Source: Hyphococcus sp.
GTDB lineage: Bacteria; Pseudomonadota; Alphaproteobacteria; Caulobacterales; Parvularculaceae
NCBI GenBank assembly: GCA_021776315.1
Contig: JAJFGD010000082.1
Location: 1-33,118, forward strand
Direction: 5' to 3'
DNA length: 33,118 bases
Positions 16,581 through 25,553 of the stretch are shown piece after piece. How positions within the stretch are numbered: position 1 is the stretch's first letter; each line of letters starts with the position of its first letter. Both the position numbers and the translations under genes were made by a program. The notes below the pieces were generated by a model. The model was given only the letters and a program-made list of their open reading frames with translations, searched no databases and was not told the DNA's origin.

Positions 16581-18383
16581 CTATTCAGCAGCGTTTTTGA
16601 TTTCATCTGTATCGAAATCTTCATTCGCTGATGGTTGATCATCAGTCTCAATCGTCGAAACTGGTGTTTCGCTTTTTTCGTCTGCAACCGAAACTTCTGG
16701 TTCTTCGGTTTTTGCTTCTTTCGCTTCTGCCTCAAGGCGTTTTTTTTCTGCGCGTTCTTCGGCTTCGCGTTTTTTTAGTTCGCGTTTGGAAAGTGCTGGT
16801 TCCGGCTCGGCTTTCTTTGCGGCCAGTGCTTCAAGCCCGTCTTCAGCCATAGTTTTGACTTTGAGGAAATCTATTTTCCCAGTGCCAAGCACAGGAATTT
16901 CATCAACAACCACAATCTTTTTTGGGACGGCGATTTCCGGCACACCATGAGATTGCGCCCATGCGAGCAAAAGTCCCCGCGGGGCATCCTGACGGTCCGT
17001 GACCAAAATGACTTGTTCGCCCTTTTTAGGGTCTGGCAAAATTGCTGCCGCATGAAGGTTGTCTGGCCATACAGCAGAGGCACAATTTTCAACGACGGCA
17101 AGAGACACCATTTCACCAGCAATTTTTGCAAAGCGCTTTAGGCGTCCGCGGATTGAAACATATCCTTTGTCATCGATTGCGACGATATCACCAGTGTCAT
17201 GCCAGCCATCGGCCAAAGGTTTGATGACGCCAGGTTCATCTGGCGTTAAATAGCCTTTCATCACGTTCAGACCGCGGACGAAAAGACGACCCGCATTGTC
17301 CAAGCCTTCAACATTTTCTAACTTCGTTTCGATTCCGGGCAGCATTTTACCAACTGTACCTGATCGAATGTCGCCTGGTTGATTGGCCGCAAGGACAGGG
17401 GCCGTTTCCGTGACGCCATAGCCTTCTAAAACCTCAAAACCAAAGCGTTTTTCTGCTGCTTGGCGGGTTTCGTCGCGTACGCGCTCTGCGCCACACACGG
17501 CGATACGCAAAGACGACATGCCACCATCGCCGCTGGCGCGCATATATTGGGTTAAAAAGGTGTCGGTGGCGAATAGAACCGTCGAGCCCGTGTCAAAGAT
17601 CCGCTTCGGGATGATTTTCGTCTGCAAAGGTGATGGGTGAAGAATAACTTTATGACCATTTAAAATTGGCCATAAAGCCCCTGCCGTAAGGCCATAACAA
17701 TGGAAAGTAGGAAGCGGATTAAAAAAGATATCCGTCGGCAATAATTTTACGTGCGCTGAAATCTGTTCAACATTCGCGACAATGTTTCGATGTGAAAGAA
17801 CAACGCCTTTTGGTGCGCCTTCAGTGCCCGATGTAAAAAGAATGACACCAGGGTCTTCCGGGTCAGGATTGGCGGCAAGCACGCTTGGCAAAAACGGACC
17901 AAGTAAGGCAAGCGCCTTATCGCGTTTGGAAATATCTTCCTTCACATCTTCAAGATAGATTATGTCGAGCCCACCGGAGAGTTCTTCGATCAGCTTTTCA
18001 AGATTGGCAATCTCAATGAATTTTTTTGCGGTGACAATGCGGCTGACTTCGGCCGCTTTACAGGCGGCAAACAGGTTCTTAGCGCCAGCCGTAAAGTTTA
18101 GCATTGCGGGCACGCGCCCACGAGACAAAACAGCCATTAGGGCGATGATCGCACCCGCACCTGTCGGTAACAAAATTCCAACACGCTCATGCTTGTTAGT
18201 TTTTCGTGCTAATGCGCCACCAAGGGCGAAACTCGCACGCGTAATGTCTTGAAAGGGAAATTCTTTGCCGTCACCGTCGATCAGCGCTGTTGTTTTTGCA
18301 CCGTTCTTTGCAGCGCTCTGCAGATAAGCTTGAAAAATAGTCCGCTTGGACCGGCGCTCAATGCGCTTCAACGGATCACCCAT
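16581..18383 (-). CDS. AMP-binding acyl-CoA/acyl-ACP synthetase-like protein
   Basis: A 600-residue adenylating enzyme. Visible are the P-loop TSGTEGAPKG (184-193), the GYGVTETAP motif (321-329), WHDTGD (394-399), the RLKRFAKIAGEMVS hinge (414-427), and the A10 lysine Lys503 in GTGKIDF. The sequence is most like the C-terminal synthetase half of Aas, the 2-acyl-glycerophosphoethanolamine acyltransferase/acyl-ACP synthetase, but no acyltransferase domain is fused or adjacent. Residues 523-600 form a charged tail rich in K, E and A, which looks like a coiled coil or linker and is not part of the enzyme fold. The substrate is probably a fatty acid; this is inference. Confidence 0.85.
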   Translation of the reverse strand: MGDPLKRIERRSKRTIFQAYLQSAAKNGAKTTALIDGDGKEFPFQDITRASFALGGALARKTNKHERVGILLPTGAGAIIALMAVLSRGRVPAMLNFTAGAKNLFAACKAAEVSRIVTAKKFIEIANLEKLIEELSGGLDIIYLEDVKEDISKRDKALALLGPFLPSVLAANPDPEDPGVILFTSGTEGAPKGVVLSHRNIVANVEQISAHVKLLPTDIFFNPLPTFHCYGLTAGALWPILNGHKVILHPSPLQTKIIPKRIFDTGSTVLFATDTFLTQYMRASGDGGMSSLRIAVCGAERVRDETRQAAEKRFGFEVLEGYGVTETAPVLAANQPGDIRSGTVGKMLPGIETKLENVEGLDNAGRLFVRGLNVMKGYLTPDEPGVIKPLADGWHDTGDIVAIDDKGYVSIRGRLKRFAKIAGEMVSLAVVENCASAVWPDNLHAAAILPDPKKGEQVILVTDRQDAPRGLLLAWAQSHGVPEIAVPKKIVVVDEIPVLGTGKIDFLKVKTMAEDGLEALAAKKAEPEPALSKRELKKREAEERAEKKRLEAEAKEAKTEEPEVSVADEKSETPVSTIETDDQPSANEDFDTDEIKNAAE

Positions 18384-18477
18384 AATCCCACATCCATCCC
18401 TGTCGCCGGCTTTTTTGATAGCCGTTTGGATAGAAGCGTAGCGTATCCCCTATGTTTGGGTAAAGGCGCTGGCCCCG

Positions 18478-19173
18478 TTATTCTGTACTCGCAAGGTCTT
18501 TCAGTATATCTTTGGCGGCTGCAAAAGGATCGTTAGCAGCAATGATCGGTCGCCCGACGACGATATGATCAGCACCGGATTTGATTGCTTCTGCGGGGGT
18601 CACGACCCGTTTTTGATCATCTGCGCTTACGCCTTTGGGGCGAACCCCTGGCGTCACAATGGTAAGTTCATTACCGAAACGTTGTTTGATGGCGGTGGCT
18701 TCTTTGGCGGAGGCGACAACGCCGTCAACACCCGCTTCGGCGGCAAACTCGGCGCGTTTGAGCACAAGATCCTCAAGTTTTATATCAATGCCAGCGCGGG
18801 TCAGGCTTTCCTGGTTGAGGCTGGTTAGCACAGTGACGGCCAGAATTTTGAGACGTGGGTCATCGCCGCGCCCAGCGACGGCACCTTTCAAAACATCCGG
18901 CTCAGCATGGACAGTCAGAAAGTCACCACCAAAAGTGGCAACACTTTTAACGCCGCGTTCAACTGTGGCTCCAATATCGTGAAATTTAAAATCCAGGAAG
19001 ACTTTCTTACCTAAGGCCGACAAATGTTCCGCAAGCTGAAGACCACCAATCGGCATAAGTTGATAACCGATTTTATAAAACGCGCCCGCATCGCCAATTG
19101 CTTTGATGGTGCTCTCGGCATCGTCAACAGTTGGCAAATCAAGGGCGATGATTAAACGGTCTTCTGGTGTCAT
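18478..19173 (-). CDS. pyrF: Orotidine 5'-phosphate decarboxylase
   Basis: Last step of UMP synthesis. A 231-residue barrel with the catalytic DFKFHDIG motif (Asp61, Lys63, Asp66), the N-terminal LIIALDLPT strand and the phosphate-binding VTPGVRP and IVVGRPI segments. Its ATG overlaps the nth stop codon (ATGA), so the two are translationally coupled. Confidence 0.96.
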   Translation of the reverse strand: MTPEDRLIIALDLPTVDDAESTIKAIGDAGAFYKIGYQLMPIGGLQLAEHLSALGKKVFLDFKFHDIGATVERGVKSVATFGGDFLTVHAEPDVLKGAVAGRGDDPRLKILAVTVLTSLNQESLTRAGIDIKLEDLVLKRAEFAAEAGVDGVVASAKEATAIKQRFGNELTIVTPGVRPKGVSADDQKRVVTPAEAIKSGADHIVVGRPIIAANDPFAAAKDILKDLASTE

Positions 19174-19967
19174 ATTTTAGCTTTCCTTTTTACGGTTTTT
19201 TTCTTTGTCGATTTTTTCGTAGCCGTCGTTCTTAGTTTTGGTGTGTTGGCGAGTTTCTTTTTCGCCTTTTTGGGCTTTGGTTTTTCGTCGCTCATTACTT
19301 TGTTTGTAAACCCACACAAATCTTCAATGCCACAGCGCCAGCATTCTGGTTTGCGTGCTTTACAAATATAACGCCCATGCAGGATTAGCCAGTGATGGGC
19401 GTGGAGCATAAAGTCGTCGGGAATAATTTTTTCAAGCCCAAGCTCGACTTCCAACGGGTTTTTCCCCGGTGCTAGACCGGTGCGGTTCCCGACCCTGAAA
19501 ATATGGGTGTCGACTGCCATGGTGGGCTGTCCAAAGGCGACATTCAACACCACATTGGCCGTTTTGCGACCGACCCCCGGCAAGGTTTCAAGCTCTTCGC
19601 GGGTTTGCGGAACAATACTGTCGAATTCATCGATCAGTTTTTGCGACAGCAAAATCACGTTTTTTGCTTTGTTGCGCCATAGGCCAATGGTTTTGATATA
19701 ACCGCCGAGCTTTTTTTCGCCGAGCGCGGCCATTTTTTCAGGCGTATCAGCAATCTGAAAGAGTGTTTTCGTTGCTTTGTTCACCCCTTCATCCGTTGCC
19801 TGTGCGGACAAAGCGACCGCGACGACCAGGGTGAACGGATTTTTAAAAAAAAGCTCGGTTTGGGGAGAGGGGTCGGCCTGGGATAGGCGCTCGAAAAGCA
19901 CTCGCGCGTTTTTGCGCGTCATTTTACGGGGCATGGGCGATATCTCTGTGGGTGTTGTCGCGACCAT
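19170..19967 (-). CDS. nth: Endonuclease III
   Basis: Base-excision repair glycosylase/AP lyase for oxidised pyrimidines. The 265-residue protein has the helix-hairpin-helix LPGVGRKTANVV (129-140) with catalytic Lys135, catalytic Asp153 in VDTHIFRV, and the iron-sulfur loop Cys202-x6-Cys209-x2-Cys212-x5-Cys218. Residues 227-265 are an unusual lysine-rich tail that may bind DNA. The ATG at 19967 has GAGGA in front; a second ATG 11 codons later is also possible. It precedes pyrF in an operon. Confidence 0.95.
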   Translation of the reverse strand: MVATTPTEISPMPRKMTRKNARVLFERLSQADPSPQTELFFKNPFTLVVAVALSAQATDEGVNKATKTLFQIADTPEKMAALGEKKLGGYIKTIGLWRNKAKNVILLSQKLIDEFDSIVPQTREELETLPGVGRKTANVVLNVAFGQPTMAVDTHIFRVGNRTGLAPGKNPLEVELGLEKIIPDDFMLHAHHWLILHGRYICKARKPECWRCGIEDLCGFTNKVMSDEKPKPKKAKKKLANTPKLRTTATKKSTKKKTVKRKAKI

Positions 19968-20007
19968 AGCGTCCTCGGCGCGCGGGTAAAGTTCCCTTGG
20001 TCAAGAA

Positions 20008-20607
20008 TTGCGGTCGCGCCGCACAAAGCATATGTTCGAACCCATGCGTCGCGTTCACCATATTGAGACCCTCGCTCCGGACTTAAAGGGCAAGAACGTT
20101 GCCCCTTTTGAAAACGATAGGTTGGATTTCGCGCGCGGTTCGCGCGTTTTTGACGCTATCTTATATCCCAACCGATCTCTCCCCACTTCTGGTTTCCGGC
20201 TGGTCATGGGCGTGGTGATTGGGGCGCATATTCTCATTGGCACCTACTTTTTTGCGATTGGCGCTTGGCCAGTGCTTGGGTTTTGTGGCCTTGATATTGT
20301 TGCCGTTTGGCTGGCATTTAAACTAAGTTATCGCCAGGGCCGCTTGCATGAGCGTGTGCGGATCACTGAGGATGAAATGTTCGTTGCACGCGTTTTGCCT
20401 TCAGGTCATGAGACCCGGTGGCGTTTACAGCCATATTGGACGAGGGTTCACATCGACCGACCGGTAGGCCATGAAAGCCAGGTAGAGGTGACAAGCAAGG
20501 GGGGCACATTACTGCTCGGTGCTTTTTTGTCGCCTGAAGAAAAAGGGCGTTTTGCTGATGCGCTTGCCCAAGCGCTCAGAAGCTGCCGTATTGGGAATAG
20601 GTATTAA
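20008..20607 (+). CDS. DUF2244 domain membrane protein
   Basis: A protein of up to 199 residues with two membrane segments (about 66-85 and 88-107) separated by a tight turn, then a soluble domain with YRQGRLHERVRIT and the RWRLQPYWTRVHID block typical of DUF2244. It lies divergent from nth, as is common in Alphaproteobacteria. The function is unknown. The start is uncertain: the longest frame uses TTG at 20008, while ATG codons at 20032 and 20044 are more likely, and none has a strong ribosome site. Confidence 0.8.
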   Translation: MRSRRTKHMFEPMRRVHHIETLAPDLKGKNVAPFENDRLDFARGSRVFDAILYPNRSLPTSGFRLVMGVVIGAHILIGTYFFAIGAWPVLGFCGLDIVAVWLAFKLSYRQGRLHERVRITEDEMFVARVLPSGHETRWRLQPYWTRVHIDRPVGHESQVEVTSKGGTLLLGAFLSPEEKGRFADALAQALRSCRIGNRY

Positions 20608-20612
20608 ACGAC

Positions 20613-21155
20613 ATGGTCTGGTTTTTTCTATTCACTGTCGCGCTTGTGGCGGCACTTGGCGGCCTGTTTTGGTACTGGCGTAGTCGGGTTGAAATTGAGA
20701 TCGTCGAAGGTGCTGCTATTGAATGGGCTCACCTCCAAAAACATGAACCTGAGTTTTTAGAAGGGATGAGCGAGGAAGAGTTTAATGCGGTCTATAAACG
20801 GGTCCACATGCCTCGTTTTCCGGGATATGCTTTGGCGGCATTCGGGACATTCCTCCTGTCGATGCCAGTGGGTTTTGGTGTGCTCACGGGGGTTTTGTGG
20901 GTAGCGGGGAAAATCGGTTTGTTACCTGAGCCCGTTGAAGTGGCGGACCGATTACTGATTGAAGACGGACAAGTTCGATTTTTTCAGGATGCGCCACCAG
21001 AGGCAGCGCTTTATTATATCGAGGATCTTGCCGGGTTTTATTATTTCTTCGGTATTTTGATTATCTGGCTCATCATCGTTGCTTTGTTTATGCGTCGCTA
21101 TCATGCAAAGCGGCCGGGCTATTTGCGCGATGAAATTATTCGTGCACGGGGTTAA
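20613..21155 (+). CDS. Three-span membrane protein, unknown
   Basis: A 180-residue protein with an N-terminal span (about 2-22), a soluble acidic stretch with an FLEGMSEEEFNAVYKRVHMPRFPGY segment, a second span (about 72-98) and a third (about 143-161), ending in a basic tail. It starts 5 bases after the DUF2244 gene and is followed 16 bases later by gloA, so the three are probably one operon. It has the look of a small conserved alphaproteobacterial membrane family, but I do not recognise a named domain. Confidence 0.75.
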   Translation: MVWFFLFTVALVAALGGLFWYWRSRVEIEIVEGAAIEWAHLQKHEPEFLEGMSEEEFNAVYKRVHMPRFPGYALAAFGTFLLSMPVGFGVLTGVLWVAGKIGLLPEPVEVADRLLIEDGQVRFFQDAPPEAALYYIEDLAGFYYFFGILIIWLIIVALFMRRYHAKRPGYLRDEIIRARG

Positions 21156-21171
21156 TTCGAAAGGGAGATTA

Positions 21172-21612
21172 ATGCAGTTTTTGCACACAATGGTGCGCGT
21201 TAGCGACCTTGATGCGTCGATGGATTTTTATTGTAGCAAACTCGGCCTAGTTGAGGTCAACCGCTACGATAACGACAAGGGGCGTTTCACACTGATTTTC
21301 TTGGCGGCTCCAGAGGATGTTGATCGCGCGCGCGATGACCAAGCTCCGCTGGTAGAGCTCACCCATAATTGGGATCACGAAGACTATTCTGGTGGGCGCA
21401 ATTTTGGTCACCTGGCCTATCGCGTGGACGATATTTACGGGCTTTGTCAGCGTTTGATGGATGCTGGGGTGACGATCAATCGGCCGCCGCGTGATGGTCA
21501 TATGGCTTTTGTGCGATCCCCCGATGGGGTCTCGATTGAGCTGCTGCAAAAAGGCGATAGTCTGGAACCAGCAGAGCCTTGGGCCAGCATGGAAAACACC
21601 GGCAGTTGGTAA
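21172..21612 (+). CDS. gloA: Lactoylglutathione lyase (glyoxalase I)
   Basis: Detoxifies methylglyoxal as its glutathione hemithioacetal. A 146-residue vicinal-oxygen-chelate protein with the four metal ligands His5, Glu62, His80 and Glu123 (contexts LHTMVRV, VELTHN, GHLAYRV, SIELLQ). The length matches the nickel-type bacterial enzymes. I chose the ATG at 21172, preceded by AAAGGGAGA, and not the longer frame from 21079, which would overlap the upstream gene. Confidence 0.95.
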   Translation: MQFLHTMVRVSDLDASMDFYCSKLGLVEVNRYDNDKGRFTLIFLAAPEDVDRARDDQAPLVELTHNWDHEDYSGGRNFGHLAYRVDDIYGLCQRLMDAGVTINRPPRDGHMAFVRSPDGVSIELLQKGDSLEPAEPWASMENTGSW

Positions 21613-21628
21613 GGGGTTGTTTGCATTA

Positions 21629-21657
21629 TTGCTTCGTTAACTGAGGCCACGCATAAA
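21629..21657 (+). promoter_or_regulatory. Possible promoter of the ABC pair
   Basis: TTGCTT (21629-21634), 17 bases, CATAAA (21652-21657), about 30 bases before the ATPase start. Confidence 0.4.
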
Positions 21658-21686
21658 AAACAGCGTTAAAAATTTAAGGGTTTTCG

Positions 21687-22655
21687 ATGTCAGATAAATC
21701 CGTTTCGCTTGAGAATGTGACGAAACGATACGGTGCGTTCACGGCGGTGGACGATCTGTCATTTGAGGTCTCCAAAGGTGAGATTTTCGGGTTTCTAGGG
21801 CCCAATGGGGCCGGTAAAACCACAACATTGCGGATGATGCTGGACATCATCCAACCGACGACTGGTCGCATCGCTATTTTGGGTTCGACATCAGCGATTC
21901 CGGTTCGCCAACGCATTGGGTATTTACCGGAGGAACGCGGGCTTTATCGCAAAATGAAGGCGGCCGATTCAATTGCGTATTTTGCGCAGTTGCGTGGGCT
22001 GTCGCGCAATGATGCAAAAGCAAAAGCAATGTCACTCTTGGAACAATTTGGCCTTGCCGAATTTGCACATTCAAAAAATGAAGCGCTATCAAAAGGGATG
22101 GCGCAGAAGGTGCAATTACTGTCGACGATTGCCCATGAACCTGAATTGCTAATCTTGGATGAGCCATTTTCTGGGCTCGATCCGATCAATCAGCAAACGT
22201 TGGAGGAGTTGATCCGAAATCAGCGTGATGCGGGTCGAACAATTATTTTTTCAACTCATGTAATGCAGCATGCAGAGCGCCTTTGCGATCGTTTCATAAT
22301 CATAGCGGGTGGTGGAAAAAGATTTGAAGGCACGTTAGCGCAGGCGCGGGCGGGTTTTGCAAAGCGCATGCATATCCGAACACCGGCCAGTGCTGATGCG
22401 TTATTCGCCTTAGGGCAAGTCGCGTCATTGCGCCCAGAAGACAACGATGGTGGCGATGAGAACACCTATGAAGTCACGCTTGAAGACGGTGCCGACCCAC
22501 AAGGCTATCTGAAACGCGCCATTGATAATGAGCTTATTATAAGTCGGTTTGAGCAAGCCGGGGCTACCTTGCATGATATTTTCATGTCGCTAGCAGGTGA
22601 AGAGAGTGATCGTGGGCAAACAACGCGCCCGCCGGTGATGGAGGCGGCAGAGTGA
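21687..22655 (+). CDS. ABC transporter ATPase, NatA-like
   Basis: A 322-residue ATPase: Walker A GPNGAGKTT (38-46), signature LSKGMAQ (134-140), Walker B LLILDEP with Asp158 and Glu159, and the switch histidine in STHVMQHAERLCDR. The C-terminal 80 residues form the extra domain found in NatA-type exporters. Its stop overlaps the permease start (GTGA), so the pair is coupled. Together they resemble NatAB sodium or drug efflux pumps; the substrate is not known. Confidence 0.92.
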   Translation: MSDKSVSLENVTKRYGAFTAVDDLSFEVSKGEIFGFLGPNGAGKTTTLRMMLDIIQPTTGRIAILGSTSAIPVRQRIGYLPEERGLYRKMKAADSIAYFAQLRGLSRNDAKAKAMSLLEQFGLAEFAHSKNEALSKGMAQKVQLLSTIAHEPELLILDEPFSGLDPINQQTLEELIRNQRDAGRTIIFSTHVMQHAERLCDRFIIIAGGGKRFEGTLAQARAGFAKRMHIRTPASADALFALGQVASLRPEDNDGGDENTYEVTLEDGADPQGYLKRAIDNELIISRFEQAGATLHDIFMSLAGEESDRGQTTRPPVMEAAE

Positions 22656-24178
22656 AACAGGTTTTGTTAATTGCCTGGCGTGAATACAAACAATATGTGT
22701 TTTCCCGCGGTTTTTTGTTGTTCTTGATCATGTTCCCGCTTGGCGTCATTGGTGCCGGCGCGGCTGTTGGATTTTTAGAAAACAACAAGCCGACGCGTCA
22801 TTTCGTGGTTTATGATCAAACTGGTGCCTATACAGCCCATATTGATCGCGAGTTAGAGCGCCGGCATATGTTGTCTGCAATTGCGGCGTGGGATGTCTAT
22901 GTTGGTGTGAGTACCGACCTTGACGCCCTTGTCGATAGTTCCGTGCCCGATGTTTTTCAGCCTGGGCCCGTGAATGAGCGACGCGCACAAGAATTCACGG
23001 CCGCAGGTGGGTTTGACGTGGCACGTGAAAATATTGCGCCTTTTTTAAAGTCGTTGGCGCTGCCGTTTGAAATGCCCAGGCCAAGTTTTCAACGCTTACC
23101 CCTACCGAATGATTTTTCGGAGACTGCAAGCCTTGCGGAAGTTGAGGCGACGCTGCGCCCATATCTGCTTGAAGAGCGACTGGTGCGCATTAATGGAGGA
23201 TCGCCTCAGCCGGTTTTCGCCGCGATACTCATCCCGGAAGGGTTTGGTCCGCAAGACGATGCTTCACCTGCGCAATATTGGAGCCGTAATCTTACCGATC
23301 AGGCATTAGAGATTGCGATTACGACGGCATTGGACACCGCCTTGCGTCGTGAAGCGATCGCTGATTTTGGCTTGTCGGAGGAAATGCTCGACGATGTTGT
23401 CGCGATAGATGCGCCGGTGGCGGCGTTCCGTCCGGACCGCACAGCAGAAGACGCGGAGCTTGGGCTTCAAGACCGTATCGAAACGGCATTACCTGCAGTG
23501 CTTACATATGTGTTGCTGGTGATTATCTTTGGTGTCGGCAATCTTTTGCTAACAAATACAATCGAAGAACGCTCTAATAAGATTGTGGAAATATTGCTGT
23601 CATCGGTTACTGCCAACCAATTGATGATGGGTAAATTGGTTGGTATCGCCGCCGTTGGTCTTACCATGCCAACGATTTTTCTGTTTGGTGCATTGGCCAT
23701 GTCGGCAACATCAGCAGGGCAAGAAAACATTATGGCCGTGGCCGTTGCATCTCTATTTTCTTCGAACCTCATTTATATTTATCTATTCTATTTCCTTTGT
23801 GCCTATGTGATTTTCGCCATGATCTTTTTAGCGATTGGCGCAGTTTCCAATTCGCTACAGGATGCTCAATCTTATATGGGTCCTGTCATGGTGCTGGTCT
23901 TCGCACCACTACCTTTGATGGTGATGGTGTTTCAAAACCCAAATGGCGTTGCGGCCTCAATACTGACCTGGATACCGCTATACACGCCCTATGCGGTGAT
24001 GATGCGCGCTGCCGCAGACCCTCCTTTATGGGAGATCCTTGGGGCAACAGCATTGATGTTGGCATTTGCAATTTTTCTAATGCGGATTATGGGCCGCATA
24101 TTCCGCAATGCCATATTGCAAGCCTCGCCACCAAAAATCCGTGACGTTTGGCGGTTGGCAAAAAATGATGGTGAATAG
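22652..24178 (+). CDS. ABC-2 type permease, NatB-like
   Basis: A 508-residue membrane protein starting at GTG. One span near the N-terminus (about 21-42), a large extracytoplasmic domain (about 45-270), and a C-terminal cluster of five or so spans (about 280-500) including the TNTIEERSNKIVEILLSSVTANQLMMGKLVG segment, here noted by its E-E-R-x-x-K-x-x-E-x-L-L-x-S core, which is the coupling helix of the ABC-2 family. It pairs with the ATPase at 21687. Confidence 0.9.
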   Translation: MKQVLLIAWREYKQYVFSRGFLLFLIMFPLGVIGAGAAVGFLENNKPTRHFVVYDQTGAYTAHIDRELERRHMLSAIAAWDVYVGVSTDLDALVDSSVPDVFQPGPVNERRAQEFTAAGGFDVARENIAPFLKSLALPFEMPRPSFQRLPLPNDFSETASLAEVEATLRPYLLEERLVRINGGSPQPVFAAILIPEGFGPQDDASPAQYWSRNLTDQALEIAITTALDTALRREAIADFGLSEEMLDDVVAIDAPVAAFRPDRTAEDAELGLQDRIETALPAVLTYVLLVIIFGVGNLLLTNTIEERSNKIVEILLSSVTANQLMMGKLVGIAAVGLTMPTIFLFGALAMSATSAGQENIMAVAVASLFSSNLIYIYLFYFLCAYVIFAMIFLAIGAVSNSLQDAQSYMGPVMVLVFAPLPLMVMVFQNPNGVAASILTWIPLYTPYAVMMRAAADPPLWEILGATALMLAFAIFLMRIMGRIFRNAILQASPPKIRDVWRLAKNDGE

Positions 24179-24186
24179 CAGATCGT

Positions 24187-24381
24187 TTAGTTGGTCGATT
24201 TTGCGTCGAGACGATAGATGAATTTTCGATCACAATAACCGCATTCGGCTTCGCCATCTTCCAGTGAATACCAAACAATAGGGTGCCCAAGAGCGCCGCC
24301 GCCGCCATTGCAGGATATCCGGTGGGAATCCACATAGATTTCTTCTGGGGCGGGGGTCGTCTTCGAAGTTGGGTTCGTCAT
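24187..24381 (-). CDS. zf-CHCC zinc-finger protein
   Basis: A 64-residue protein with ligands Cys24, His33, Cys47 and Cys50 in the order SCNGGGGALGHP ... ECGYCDRKF, the pattern of the zf-CHCC family, bacterial relatives of the mitochondrial complex I subunit NDUFS6. I chose the ATG at 24381, which gives the usual length; the frame is open to 24468, but the extra 29 residues are unlike the family. The ribosome site is weak at both. It is wedged between the two ABC loci on the opposite strand, with its stop 8 bases from the permease stop. Confidence 0.85.
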   Translation of the reverse strand: MTNPTSKTTPAPEEIYVDSHRISCNGGGGALGHPIVWYSLEDGEAECGYCDRKFIYRLDAKSTN

Positions 24382-24503
24382 CAACAGGCTCACATGTAAG
24401 GTTCTTGACCGTGCTTGCCGAGGCTTTGGGCATCCGTCAAGACCAGTTGACGTGGGCGCACTCATCATCTGATAAGTGCGGCGGGTAATCCCACAGGGGA
24501 GAT

Positions 24504-25457
24504 ATGCAGCAAAATACGGATATGACGCAATATGCCATTAGCGCGCGTTCGCTTCGCAAAACCTATAAAGGCAACGCAAAAGCGCCCCCCAAAGAGGCCC
24601 TGAAAGGGATTGATCTGCAAATTCCGCGCGGTTCCATTTTTGGCTTATTGGGGCCGAATGGTGCGGGAAAATCGACATTCATCAATATTCTGGCAGGACT
24701 TGTGAACAAGTCGTCGGGTGATGTTTCGGTTTGGGGTTTTGATCTCGATCGCAATGCGCGCCAGGCCCGTGCGGCCCTTGGGATTGTGCCTCAGGAAATC
24801 AACATGGATGTTTTTTTCACGCCAAAAGAGGCGCTCGACATCCAAGCGGGTCTTTACGGCGTGCCGAAAGAAAAACGCCGCACCATGGAGATTTTGACGG
24901 CGCTCGGACTTGCCGACAAAGCGGATTCTTATGTGCGCCAACTTTCTGGTGGGATGAAAAGGCGCTTGCTGGTTGCCAAAGCGATGATCCATTCGCCGCC
25001 AATTTTGATCCTGGATGAACCAACGGCTGGCGTTGATATCGAGCTGCGCAAACAGCTTTGGGAATATGTGCTTGAACTTCATCAGGCTGGCGTAACGATC
25101 GTACTGACAACGCATTATCTCGAAGAGGCGCAAGAGCTGTGCGATCAAATCGCTATTATTCACGAAGGTGGAGTTGTTGCCTGCGAACCGACCGAAAAAT
25201 TAATTGCATCGTTGGACCAAAAAACACTGATGGTAACCCCATTAGATGAAATGAACGGTGTCCCGGATCTTGGGCCCTTTAATGCCGAGATCAAACCGGA
25301 CGGGCGTCTGGCCATCCCTTATCAGCCAAGCAAAGCGCAGGTTGGTGAAATTTTGGCCAAGCTTTCCGCTGCAAAGATTGCGGTAAAAGATTTGTCTACG
25401 GTCGAATCGGATTTAGAGGACGTCTTTCTAGAGCTCACCTATCGAAACACCGGCTAA
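24504..25457 (+). CDS. ABC transporter ATPase, YadG-like, without adjacent permease
   Basis: A 317-residue ATPase: Walker A GPNGAGKST (50-58), signature LSGGMKR (147-153), Walker B LILDEPTAGVD with Asp171 and Glu172, and the TTHYLEEAQELCDQ switch. The look is that of YadG-type ATPases, whose permease (YadH type) is normally next to it. Here the next gene is a secreted VWA protein, 96 bases on. AGGGGAGAT precedes the ATG. The permease must be elsewhere, or the gene uses another partner. Confidence 0.88.
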   Translation: MQQNTDMTQYAISARSLRKTYKGNAKAPPKEALKGIDLQIPRGSIFGLLGPNGAGKSTFINILAGLVNKSSGDVSVWGFDLDRNARQARAALGIVPQEINMDVFFTPKEALDIQAGLYGVPKEKRRTMEILTALGLADKADSYVRQLSGGMKRRLLVAKAMIHSPPILILDEPTAGVDIELRKQLWEYVLELHQAGVTIVLTTHYLEEAQELCDQIAIIHEGGVVACEPTEKLIASLDQKTLMVTPLDEMNGVPDLGPFNAEIKPDGRLAIPYQPSKAQVGEILAKLSAAKIAVKDLSTVESDLEDVFLELTYRNTG

Positions 25458-25510
25458 GTCTCTGAGCTATTAGCAATTTTTTGTTGGCTTTCTTCCCAGT
25501 GCAAAAATCT

Positions 25511-25538
25511 GGTATGGCTTTCGTTTATTAGCCATGCC
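25511..25538 (+). other. Hairpin before the VWA gene
   Basis: GGTATGGCT (25511-25519) pairs with AGCCATGCC (25530-25538), one G-T pair, 10-base loop. It ends immediately before the Shine-Dalgarno AAGGGGAG of the VWA gene, so it might shape translation. Confidence 0.3.
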
Positions 25539-25553
25539 GAAGGGGAGATTGCC

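Noticed and set aside
21079-21171. 31-residue N-terminal extension of gloA
   Set aside because: It would overlap the upstream membrane protein gene, and the metal ligand His5 and ribosome site fit the ATG at 21172.
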